Source: Akebia trifoliata
Taxonomy: Eukaryota > Streptophyta > Magnoliopsida > Ranunculales > Lardizabalaceae
Reading direction: 5' to 3'
Length of the DNA stretch: 64,000 nucleotides
Assembly: GCA_017979445.1 (NCBI GenBank)
Contig: CM030714.1
Span: 43,780,220-43,844,219 of the forward strand
Made by a program: the position numbers and the translations under genes. Of the stretch, positions 54,393 to 64,000 are shown piece after piece (position 1 is the stretch's first letter; each line of letters starts with the position of its first letter). The notes below the pieces were generated by a model. The model made no database searches and had not been told where the DNA came from. It saw only the letters and a program-made list of their open reading frames with translations.

Positions 54393-56228
54393 AGGGAGTG
54401 TTTGTTTAACGCTGATTTCAGCACTTAATGCTGAATGCAATTCAGCTTCAGCAATCAGCACGTTTGTTTACTCTACATTTTCACCATTTATTGTTGAAAA
54501 ATAAGTGAAGTTGGATCACTTAATTTTTTTGTTGAAGCGGTAAGCACCGGTCTTTTTCAACATGGACAAGTATGCCCTTATACTTGAAATGATATTACCT
54601 CTTATGTCCTATGGATAATGATATAAGCATCCCATAAATTAATAAAGCAACTCACACTAATATTATCTCTCTCCTATTTTCTCTTTCATCTACGTATTTA
54701 AATAATATTAATTCAAATTAAAGAGAGAGAAAATTTCGACCCTTAAAAGGTCGAAATTTTCTCCACGCATTTAAATAATATTAAATATTTCAAAAAAATA
54801 AAAGAGGAGAGAGAAATTTCCTATTTCCTTTTTTATTTTTTTGGAATATTTAATATTTGATATTTAACAAAATATTTATATTTAATATTCTTTCTCTTTA
54901 ATTTGAATTAATATTATTTTTTAATTTGAATTAAAAAAATTTAAAATTTACTTTTTAAATGATATGGAGGAGAGATAATTTGTTCGACTAGGTTCTCAAA
55001 ATGAATTTCATTCAATTTAGTATTTTTTTAATAAGTAATTTTTATTTTTGGATTTTATTAATAATTTTCCCTTAAACATACAACTAGGGGTGCACATGGT
55101 TCGAATTGGTTCAGATTTTGACAAAATTAGAACCGAACCAAACATGATCGGTTCTACAAATTTGAAACCGAACCAATCCAATCCAATCTTGGTTCGGATC
55201 GGTTATCGGTTCTCATACTTATTGAAGATAGATACCTTCTTCCTCAATCCAAACATTCTATCTCTTCCAATATTCAAACCTTAAAAACAAGTAAGACTTT
55301 TTTTAAGCGTGGACTTTTGGATAATTAAAAAAAAAAAATTCTATATTTCATTTAAGAAATTTAACGCAGATGAAGTTTAATAAGTAGAAAACAATAGATT
55401 TTATAGAAGATGAGAGGGAGGATGAGTTCAATAAGTTGAAAATGAAAAAAATTCTCCAAGAAAAATGAAAGGGTTTTGGCTTGAGGTTTAAAATAATGGC
55501 ATTTAGGCCATTTTATGTTATTCTCCAAAACAAATAAGAAATATATTCAAGATCCATTCGAGAAGAATTTAAATTTGTTTACTGTTAATTGAAGGTGCTT
55601 GAGAGATTGATAATCCTGAGATTTATCGAAGCTTTTTGAATCAGAGAGAGAGAGAGTTCCATCTTCGTTTTTCGATGAGTTGACGAGGCGGTGAGGTGAG
55701 GTGAGTGAGAGAGATGACTGAGATTGAGAACGACGACGGCTAGGGTTCTGTTTTCAGAATTCTTTAAATAGGAAGAAGAAAGAAATAAAAAATCAAAATT
55801 TTTTTTTAAAAATAATTATATATATATAAGTGGTTCGGTTTTTGGATTGGTTCGATTCTATTATATCATAATCCGGAACCGAATCAAATTAATATGATTT
55901 TTTTTCTTCGATCCGTACCCGAATCGTGGGTGTGTTAAATCCGAACTAATCAAATCCAAAAGTTTCGGATTGATTCGGATCTCGAATTTACTCAATCCAA
56001 TGTACACCCTATATACAATTGTTAAAAATGGTAATATAATCAATTTATCAGTTTTCAGCATTAAGTAATAAATAGATTTTTGTGATTATAGCGTTTAATT
56101 TGAATCAGTTCAACACAATTCAGATCGATAAACAGACAATAATTTCAGCACTTAAATTTAACGCTTACACAGTTTCAATAATTATAATTATTCAACACTT
56201 ATTTGTTCAGTTTAACAAACATTACTCA
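54393..56228. mobile_element. hAT-like non-autonomous element, outer
   Basis: The left tip GGAGTGTTTGTTTAACGCTG and the right tip (complement GAGTAATGTTTGTTAAACTG) are inverted. TCAGCACTTAA words near both ends are mirrored. A partial copy is at 5390-5665 on the other strand. It contains a second inserted MITE at 55085-56011. No transposase frame is seen. Confidence 0.6.
55085..56011. mobile_element. hAT-like MITE nested in 54393-56228
   Basis: Tips are TAGGGGTGCACATGG on the left and the complement of TAGGGTGTACATTGG on the right, continuing into GGTTCG/CGGTTC-rich arms. Flanks CATACAAC (55077-55084) and TATACAAT (56012-56019) agree at 6 of 8 positions. It is the same family as the MITE split at 30459-41373. 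Confidence 0.65.
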
Positions 56229-56320
56229 AGTAACGGTTAGAACGTATCAATTAGAACATTTTTATTTGTGGTGGTCAAGTCAATCAAATGTTGGTCAAAT
56301 CCACTGCTGCAAGAAGAGTA

Positions 56321-56332
56321 TGCCACGTGGCA
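56321..56332. promoter_or_regulatory. palindromic G-box upstream of STM-like gene
   Basis: TGCCACGTGGCA is a perfect 12-bp palindrome containing the CACGTG core, about 1.1 kb before the start codon, in a stretch of higher complexity than the flanking repeats. bZIP/bHLH binding is inferred. Confidence 0.45.
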
Positions 56333-56753
56333 AGAGATCATAAGTATGATTTGGTTAAACTGTCAAAGTGTTAAAGTTAAACCAAAAGTCTTTAACTCGC
56401 AATAATAGTACTAATATAAAACGAAATGGCAATTAATAATAGATTAGATCGCTTTAAAAGTGTAGTATGTGTGAGACACAGCTACCTCGTATTGAGCAGC
56501 AAAGGACAGAGATTTGTCACTGTGAGCTGGATTTAACTCAACGTTAGAGCGCCCTTAGTAAGAGCAAAACCCTATGTGTCATTCTTCTCTCTCCTAGTTA
56601 TGGAGGAGATTAATTAGGAGATAGAACTAGCAAGAGAGATATGGAGGAAGATATTGTAGGGCAGGGAGTGAGAGGAAGAAAGAAGGAGAGAGACAGAGAC
56701 ATTCGGACTGTCCCACCAACCTTGTCAGCTTTTTTTAGCTACGATGGCAACCC

Positions 56754-56866
56754 TACTTTGTTCTATACTTAATAGTTACTGATTAGATGGAGAGAGAGAT
56801 AGATACTTTGTTCTATACTTAATAATTACTGATTAGATGGAGAGAGAGATAGAGACTAATAATAGG
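56754..56866. repeat. 60-bp tandem duplication in the STM-like upstream region
   Basis: TACTTTGTTCTATACTTAAT begins at 56754 and 56814; both units continue GTTACTGATTAGATGGAGAG, with one difference seen. Confidence 0.85.
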
Positions 56867-57414
56867 AGAGAGAGAGAAAATAAATAAAATATATTAATAA
56901 ACATTACACGGCAAGCCTCAAATCTAATATTAAAGTAAAGATCGGATTCCTTCGTTTATCCCATCATCTCTCTCTCTCTCTCTCTGTTTGTTTGTCACTG
57001 GTGTTTAGCAGTACAGTGACAGTGCAAGAAACGAGGGAAGGGTTTTCATCTCGGGAAGGGAAAGTTTGCAGAGGAGTTACAGTGCAGATGACATGAAGCG
57101 GAGACTCCATCTTTGATCTTCTTAGTTCTTACTGGCAACAACCGCGTGCATTCTGCACTCCACAATCTCTTTCTCTTAGCTAGATAAAGATGGGATAGTG
57201 AATGAGTCACGGTAGATTATTGACTTCAAAAAAAAAAAACACCCATTTCCAATGAAAATCTGAATATGCTAATACTGTGCACTTCTACTTAGGATTTTCT
57301 GTAAAAAGGCTGAATACAGTAGCATAAAACCCGGGAGATGGAGAGACTGTTTGGTCATTGTTATAGTTATTATTTAATAAAGAGAGGGGTATGAAAGATA
57401 CATAATAAGAAGAG

Positions 57415-57419
<5 letters not shown>

Positions 57420-57457
<38 letters not shown>
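57420..57457. repeat. (GA)n microsatellite abutting the STM-like start codon
   Basis: About 19 GA units run directly into the ATG at 57458, so the tract probably lies in the 5' leader. GA tracts bind BPC-type GAGA factors in plants; function here is inferred. Confidence 0.85.
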
Positions 57458-57463
<6 letters not shown>

Positions 57464-60400
57464 GGTGGTGGTGGTGCCAGTAGTAACTCTTGTTTCATGG
57501 GGTTTGGAGATAATAGTAATGGTTTTTCTTCCATGATGATGATGATGCCTCCGAAGACATCAACTACTGGTGTAGAAGCAAATACCGTTTTTCTACCTCT
57601 TCCCTCTAACAACAACAATAATAGCAGTAACACAGGTTATTTCACAGAGAACGACAATGACAACAGCAGTTGCTCTATCAGGGCTAAGATCATGGCTCAT
57701 CCTCACTATCCTCGTCTGTTAGCCGCCTATGCCAATTGTCAAAAGGTGAATAATGATAGAATTTAAGTTAAAATTCAGATACCCAACAACCCAAACTCTC
57801 TCTCTCTCTCAGAGAAAATAAACCCAAAAACCTAAAAAAAAGCCTCATCATTTCTTCTCTTAAAGAAAGAATTTGATTCTAGGAGAAAATTCAGATCCTA
57901 ACAGTCCTAAACAATCTCTCTGTATCACACACACACACACACAATCTCTATTTTCTTTAGAAGGAATTAAACTACCCCAGTGACCTAGAATAGTAAAACC
58001 CTCATCACCTAATCTTTTTAAAGAATTGAATTCTAAGAGAGATCTATTTACCCATCATCTTAAGCTAAATGATTACTTCTTACACATTGATGGATCTTTT
58101 TAATGTGAGAGAAAACAGGTTGGAGCACCTCCTGAAGTGGTTGCAAGGTTAGAGGAAGCTATAGGTCGAACAGGCAATGGTTGCATAGGTGAAGACCCTG
58201 CGCTCGATCAGTTCATGGAGGCCTATTGTGAGATGCTCACAAAATACGAGCAAGAACTCACAAAACCCTTTAAAGAAGCCATGCTATTTCTTTCTAGGAT
58301 TGAGTGCCAATTCAAAGCCCTCACTGTCGGTTCTTCGGATTCTGGTGACTCTCTTCCCACATTTATCTTCTTTTCCCACTCATGCATGTTTGTTGATAAA
58401 ATATTGTAGATCTGTATGTTATTGTTTATTTTTGGATGGTGACATTAATTATTGTTATTAAAGTGAATTATTTAACTTTTCTCTGCTCTTTATTTTAATG
58501 GAAATGGATCTTTGAAGGAAACATTACCTAGGGTTTTATGGATATATACTTGAAAAACTTAGAGAGAGAGAGAGAGAGAGAGAGATCAGCTCCAAGAAGA
58601 CCTGTTGTTAGCTGTGCAACACTGGTGGGTGTAGACCCCTTCCAAAATAATATATTTTCTTCAGTGATGTGAATATTAAGCTAGAAAGTTGCCCCCTCTT
58701 TCTTTTTCTATTGCAAAAATTGCTACAACTGTGTCCATATACGTTGAAAGAAAAAAAACGATTTCTTGAACAAGATTTAGCCCTAGCTCTTACAATTAAT
58801 GAAGTATGAATGATTAGCAATAAAGAAAAAACAATAGAAGTATGGTCATATGTGCTCTAAAATGTGAACGAGTGTCCAATATGAAGGTTGCAAGTAACTG
58901 GTCTAGCTTTCTCAAACAAGTTCTTTAGTTTATCTCTGTTAATTAATTATGCTTTTCCAAACCGGATAATCTGTTTGTGAAAAAAAAATTCAAGTTCTTA
59001 AGGCTGGGATTGTGATAGATAAAAGTAATTATAAAGTTGATTATGCGACAAGCCATACATTCAGGGAAAGGACAATAAGCAGTTTGGAAGGAGACACAAT
59101 CGGATTGTAGATTTTCTGTGAATTTGTTTGATTGAGATTTGACACATTCACCCCCGTATAGGAATAGTTCATAATTTCAAAAAGGGTTGTCCAAAGTTTT
59201 GAGTTCTCATTCCATGTGATCCATCATGAACTTACTTGGAAAATAGAACAAAATTTAGAAAATATAAATCATTCTACATTACAAACGTGTGGATTTCTTT
59301 CTAAGTGGCATTGTCTCTTGATTTTAGTGTTCTGTAAGTGTTCAAGAAAAATGGATAATGATGAGCGGCCTTGAGTTTGGTTTTTGTATATACACCCTAA
59401 TGGCAAGTTTACAAAGAAATTTCAATGGCTGTGAGTAAGAAGCATTCCTTCTATAGATGCTTATTTGATGGAGGCAAGGTTTAGGGGTTTAACAAGTATT
59501 CAATCTGAGTGAGAAGAGTGAATCTCCTTGGTTGATGTTTCAAGCTATGATATATATATATATATATTTTTCCATTTGTTCAATAAGTAATTTCCTTCTT
59601 AGAAAATTATTATCACACTTTCCTTGTATTCTTTTTATCCTTCCTTGAATAGCTTATTTGCTTGGAAAAATTTTAGTCATTGATGAGTTTCCTTTCGTGA
59701 AGATTTTCCATGATTGGAGAGTTTTTTCTTGTCAAGAGTTCTCTATCATGGAAATTGTATAGGGAAATAATTGTGTGATTATCCAGACCGTACACATGTC
59801 GAAGTCGGTTAAGTGGTACCATGCGTAAATCAGTGTTCGTAGGGCAGGCCAACATAGAAAGCACCTGACTTGGCTAGAAGGGCAGCATAACACTAGACAA
59901 GACCTGGTCTGCCAAACAGGGTAGGCTTGGTCAAAGAATATTCGTAATACTGATTTGCCCACGTAAAGCCCAGAGATTTTCAAGGAGATCTCTCTAGAAC
60001 AGCAAACTCAATCTCAAAGATCCCAATTTCATTAAGGATCTTGGTAATCTGCGTATTCTCCGAGATTGCATCCTGTAAGAAGGGGAAATCCTGATTCAGA
60101 GGAAGGATCCATAAATAATGAAATTGACACTGGCTTCAGGATCTTTTTGCTGATGAAGAGTCTAACTAGTAATAATCATTATTCTTTTGCAATTCTAACT
60201 TGAGCGTCAGAGAGTTTTTGGCAGGTACCACCGGTGCTAATAAGGAGGTGGAAGGAGTAGGGTAAAGTCCATCGGCACCTTTATCGGAATCTGACCACAC
60301 ACAAATTATCCAAGTGTTACTCTTTGATTGCTTCAATAGCAATTTTATTTGCCAATGATCGTATCTTCTTCACTATCAAATTTTGGAGAACATTCCTCCA

Positions 60401-63400
60401 CCTTTCTTAATTGGCACTCAACAACCAACTCCCTTGGGGTTAAAGTGAAGGTGTGCTTTTTAAGTGCTAGACATGGTTCAAAATCTTCGTATCTTTTATG
60501 TATTGGCCCTGATGTTGCCTAGGTTTTTTCAACATCTTTGGATGATACAAGAAAGGAATTGAAACATTTATGCATTGGTTGATTTCGTTAGTGTGAAGCC
60601 AATTCATAAGAGAGAGTGAGAGGTAGCTAGATAGTCGAAGTTGTGTTGGATTCATGTCAAAATTCTAGGTTAGTTTCTCTTCATCGTGCTTACCTCCCTT
60701 CATCTTTCTCTTGTTTACTTTTTCCTAGGAACGAGATACCACATTTTCGAATGACATGCCCTTGACCTTGATCTCCATTTGGTGACTTGGTCATTTAGAC
60801 AAGCCCCCTCCATGTTTTGATAAATATTAAGATACCCCTATGTTTTTAAATGGATGACATGCCCTTCACCTTGGTCTCCTTTAGAAGATTGGGTCATCTA
60901 AACAAGCCCCCTTCATGGCCAGGTAAATATTTGAGATACCTCTGTGTTTTCAAATTGATGATATGCCCCTTGATCGCGATCTCTTGCAAAATTTAATGGA
61001 CGGACATCATTTGTTCGGTCAATCATGTTTTTTAGAGATAAGGTTTTGATAATAATGATGAAAGTTTGATATTTCTACGTGCTGTTTTGAGATTATTGGA
61101 TTATAAATAAGTAGTGTCATTAAAATAAGAAAGTTGTATCCCATGATCCATGAGAATATATAGGATTTTCTATTTAGGAAATATTAATTAATTAAGGATG
61201 TAAAATCTTTCTAATTAAGTATCCTTTTCATATTTTGAGGTTATATAATACTCTATAGTATGATTTTTTTCAACATATGTTCCTAATTAGGCATTAAAAT
61301 CTTCTTAATTAAGTATACTACTAATGTAATACTCAAACAGTTCAATAGAAGTTTGATTTTTTCAACAAATATAGTATTACTTGTGTTCTTCTAGAAATAA
61401 AAATGGCAAAACTCTTTCTTCATTAGATGGAACCTTGTGGCGATGGTTTTTTTTTTTTTTTCTGTTGGGACAATGACTGCGAGGGACTCTTTTTTGAGAA
61501 TATATACCATATAGCCCCTAGGAAAAAATACATTAGATTTAAGACCCATTAAGAAAAATATTAGTCTACTAAGGATCTTTGAAATTTTTTTTTTAGGAAA
61601 TACTTGAAACACCCGTTTAACAACTTTACAAAGTTCAAGGAATCATGGTTTGATTGTTGCCTATATGACCTATCCTCATTTTTTAACAAAAAAAAAAAAA
61701 AAAAGAATCTGATCCACCATCATTATCCCTTATGTTATTTGTATCTTTTCACAATGAAATCCTTGAAACTCCACATTTGAATGTTTTCTCTGAAAAACTA
61801 ACATCCTGCTTGAATGCTTTCATTTGAAACTACCAATGTCTTCGGTATTATATGTGAAATAATGTCATATGGTGTATTGGGGTACACCAAACCATGTTTT
61901 TATTGATATTAAGATAGAAACAGACTGATTAAAGATTTGATTTGTTAAAGTTTATCTCTAGTGGGATTTCTTTATAGTATTTTCTATATAAATCCTATCA
62001 GCGTTTCTATAATCCATAATCAAGAAATCAACTTAATTCTTTTAATTTATCAGAGGCTTTGATAACCTTAGATCAAGTTCTAAAAGCTAGGAGTCCTACT
62101 GGTGGCATTTTGTCCAAATGTCCCCATTTTTAAACAAAAAACATATGATCCACCACAATCATTATCCTCTTAATATTATTTGTATCTTTTTAACACCTAA
62201 ATCCTCGAAACTCCACATATGAATGATTTCTCCGAAAAACCAACATCCTGCTTGAATGACTTCACCTTCCTCATCTCTTAAAATTCCCCCACCTCCTGCT
62301 AATGACGGATTACCTTTCAAAGTCCCTTTCACAATAATTTTCAGACAGCCAGTAGGTGGTTTTCTCCAAAAAACTGAAAGTAATCTTCTAGTGGGCACTA
62401 CTTTTGGGCAGAAATTCAGATCGTTCATCTGATTCTTTCCTCCGAAGCAACCTCTAATAGAACAACACTACCTCCAATTCAAATAGCCAAGAGCAGATTT
62501 TCTTATGGGAGATACTCTAAAAAAATTCCAGAGTTCCACAACAAAATCATATCTGTAAAACGAAGTGCCTTTGAATCCTTATGGTTAAAAGTTCATCTTA
62601 ACAACCCACATAGGTCCATCTGACTCTAGCTATTCACTCCTTGTCACCAATGATCAAGCCCTTATAGGCTATCTATTTTAGTATGATAAGGTGTATTGCA
62701 TCATTGCTCTAAGATCAGGGTTGGATTTTTTAGAAATAGAGTTTATCTCTAGTTAGAATTTGCTTTTACTATTTTCTACATAAAGCTTATTAGGGTTTCT
62801 TTATTCAATAATCAAGAGAATGAATAAAATTTTATATTTCCACAAAGGCTATGTAACAAAGACAGTGGTGTCCAATTCTGTATGAAATTTTATACTTAAC
62901 TCAAACCCAATATGCTGACATGTCAATGCAATTTGTTTTATATGGTCAGATATTCTTTTTAATATTTTTTTGCTCATGAGAGATATACACTGTAGAAAGA
63001 AAGAATGTATAATAAATGTACGAGAATAGGATTTTATTAAATACAAGAGAGCAGTGAAAAAAAAAAAAAGAAGTTTGGATTAACACATTTGGTTTTAAGC
63101 CAGCCATCTGAAGTATTTGAATGATATTTTCTTAGTACACTATCAATGCTAGTTGATAATTAAAATTCTAAACCACTTTCTAACTGATTGGCTACTTGAC
63201 TAAATATCTCAAAATTTGATTAAATGTGGATCATAATATTTAGCTAGCATTATCAGATGCTTTCAAGTCTTTATACAGCAGTTCTTGCATGGGCAATTTC
63301 CTCGTTTTTATTATTTTAACATTTCAACACGTAAAATCTATGATATCCGATAAAAAAGAAAGAAAAGAAAAAGCATCTAGTATTATATTTAATTGAGGTA

Positions 63401-63699
63401 GTGTCTTTACTTCTTTTGTATTGAGGTGCTTATAAGATCATTTATCATCATCAGCTTGTGGTGAAGTTGGTGATCGGAATGGATCATCCGAGGAAGAGGT
63501 TGTTGGAAATGACAACTTCATCGATCCTCAAGCTGAAGATAGAGAACTAAAAGGTCAGCTTCTGCGAAAGTACAGCGGTTATTTGGGTGGTCTTAAGCAG
63601 GAATTTCTCAAGAAGAGAAAGAAAGGGAAGTTGCCCAAGGAAGCCAGGCAACAGCTACTGGACTGGTGGAGCAAACACTACAAATGGCCTTACCCATCG
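57458..63699 (+). CDS. STM: class I KNOX homeodomain protein, SHOOT MERISTEMLESS-like (3' end outside window)
   Basis: Exons 57458-57745, 58119-58344 and 63455-63699 with consistent phases (0, 1, 0) give 253 residues; the next exon is beyond 64000. The N-terminus is low-complexity with a Met run. KNOX1 (about 72-115) reads [20 protein letters not shown] then [18 protein letters not shown]2 (about 122-165) has [20 protein letters not shown] and [18 protein letters not shown]. After an acidic GSSEEEV linker come the ELK domain (about 200-222) and the start of the TALE homeodomain, ending [12 protein letters not shown] with the PYP loop extension. The intron after PYPS is where KNOX genes normally split the homeobox. 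The KNOX2 wording and N-terminal Met run favour STM over KNAT1/BP. STM proteins act in the nucleus with BELL partners to maintain shoot meristems. Confidence 0.93.
57746..58118 (+). other. intron 1 of STM-like gene
   Basis: Donor AAG|GTGAAT, acceptor AACAG|GTT. It contains CT-rich and (AC)n runs. Confidence 0.85.
60749..60990. repeat. ~100-bp tandem repeat, two and a half copies
   Basis: ATGACATGCCCTTGACCTT, ATGACATGCCCTTCACCTT and ATGATATGCCCCTTGATC begin at about 60749, 60847 and 60958, each followed in the first two by CAAGCCCCCTCCATG-like and AAATATT..GATACC words. A relative lies near 45350. Confidence 0.7.
61714..62830 (-). mobile_element. LINE relic with internal direct duplication
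   Basis: The minus-strand frame at 62162-62428 contains [20 protein letters not shown] after KIIVKGTLK, matching the RNase H domain found at the end of plant LINE-type polyproteins, but it stops soon after. Part of the same region (TTATTTGTATCTTTT...CATCCTGCTTGAATG) is repeated at 61735-61830 and 62167-62260, and another pair lies at 61940-62035 and 62745-62830, so the relic was partly duplicated. Confidence 0.55.
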
Positions 63700-64000
63700 G
63701 TATCTCTATCTACCATTCTTGTTCATATCCGCAGTATTTGTATTTCCGTTTCTTCCTTTTCATTGCAAGTGTTTTTGTTTTGGGATTTTACTTTAACGAT
63801 GTATGTGGAACCACAACTGCATAGGTTCCTATTGTTGTTTTCTGTTTGTTTATGCGTGCTTCAGCCCTTTCAGTTGAGGAACACACTAACAATCAATGTC
63901 AGATCATTTTATAGAGCTGCTATTGACACTCCAACTTTTACTTATAACACTCCAATTTAAAATATAACATGAGTGATTGATTGAGAATAAGTAAAAGTTG
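63700..64000 (+). other. start of intron 3 of STM-like gene
   Basis: Donor TCG|GTATCT. The intron continues past the window. Its visible part includes a truncated MITE. Confidence 0.8.
63911..64000. mobile_element. MITE family 'CTATTGGCACCCC', left end cut by window
   Basis: TATAGAGCTGCTATTGACACTC then CAACTTTTACTTATA and GAGAATAAGTAAAAGTTG match the family left end at 11115 and 15405. Confidence 0.6.

Larger units (their letters stand above)
58345..63454 (+). other. intron 2 of STM-like gene, 5.1 kb
   Basis: Donor TCTG|GTGACT, acceptor ATCAG|CTTG. It contains a ~100-bp tandem repeat (60749-60990), a LINE RNase H relic on the minus strand (62162-62428) with duplicated flanks, and otherwise unassigned AT-rich DNA. 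Confidence 0.85.

Noticed and set aside
57370..57633. Minus-strand 87-codon frame opposite STM-like exon 1
   Set aside because: It is a shadow of the exon and the GA repeat (Ser-Leu run).

Overview
The window is flowering-plant nuclear DNA, most likely from a eudicot. It has spliced genes with GT-AG introns, AT-rich intergenic DNA crowded with miniature inverted-repeat elements, and one GC-richer, young Ty3/gypsy retrotransposon. I cannot name the species.

Host genes. (1) A small minus-strand gene at 10584-11045 encodes a charged, coiled-coil, probably nuclear protein of unknown function. (2) A complete four-exon plus-strand gene at 16494-23398 encodes a UBA-SEP-UBX protein of the p47/PUX5 type, a CDC48/p97 adaptor. 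Its large third intron holds the 5' end of an antisense Ty1/copia element, which is itself split by a MITE. (3) The first three exons of a class I KNOX homeobox gene, closest to SHOOT MERISTEMLESS, lie at 57458-63699. The last homeodomain exon is beyond the right edge.

Layout. 1-4500: two tandem copies of a ~2.25-kb segment, each carrying a tRNA-type SINE inside a MITE. 4500-9000: fold-back and MITE copies and a LINE relic, including a striking element with near-perfect nested hairpins at 8594-8990. 9000-16000: small gene 1, more MITEs and unassigned AT-rich DNA. 16494-23900: PUX5-like gene. 24000-30450: mostly decayed, with copia pol debris, a three-copy tandem repeat and MITEs. 30451-41381: a hAT-like MITE interrupted by a full-length 10.4-kb Ty3/gypsy element. 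41400-56200: MITEs, a CACTA-like element, a ~1.3-kb palindrome with minisatellite arms, nested hAT-like elements and two possible tiny ORFs. 56230-64000: STM-like gene and its upstream region.

The retrotransposon (30534-40941) is the most interesting part. It has 490-bp LTRs differing at only three sites and a 5-bp target duplication. Gag-protease and RT are in one frame, separated by a single TAG in exactly the tobamovirus-type readthrough context (TAG CAA TTA). An integrase ORF follows after a one-base frameshift inside RNase H. Downstream lie an 11-copy array of 108-109 bp hairpin-forming repeats and, on the opposite strand, a three-exon gene with a Transposase_28-like N-terminus and a coiled-coil C-terminus. 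This layout fits the Tat/Retand group of non-chromodomain gypsy elements. The candidate recoding signal, the antisense spliced gene and the hairpin array together are the least routine system in the window.
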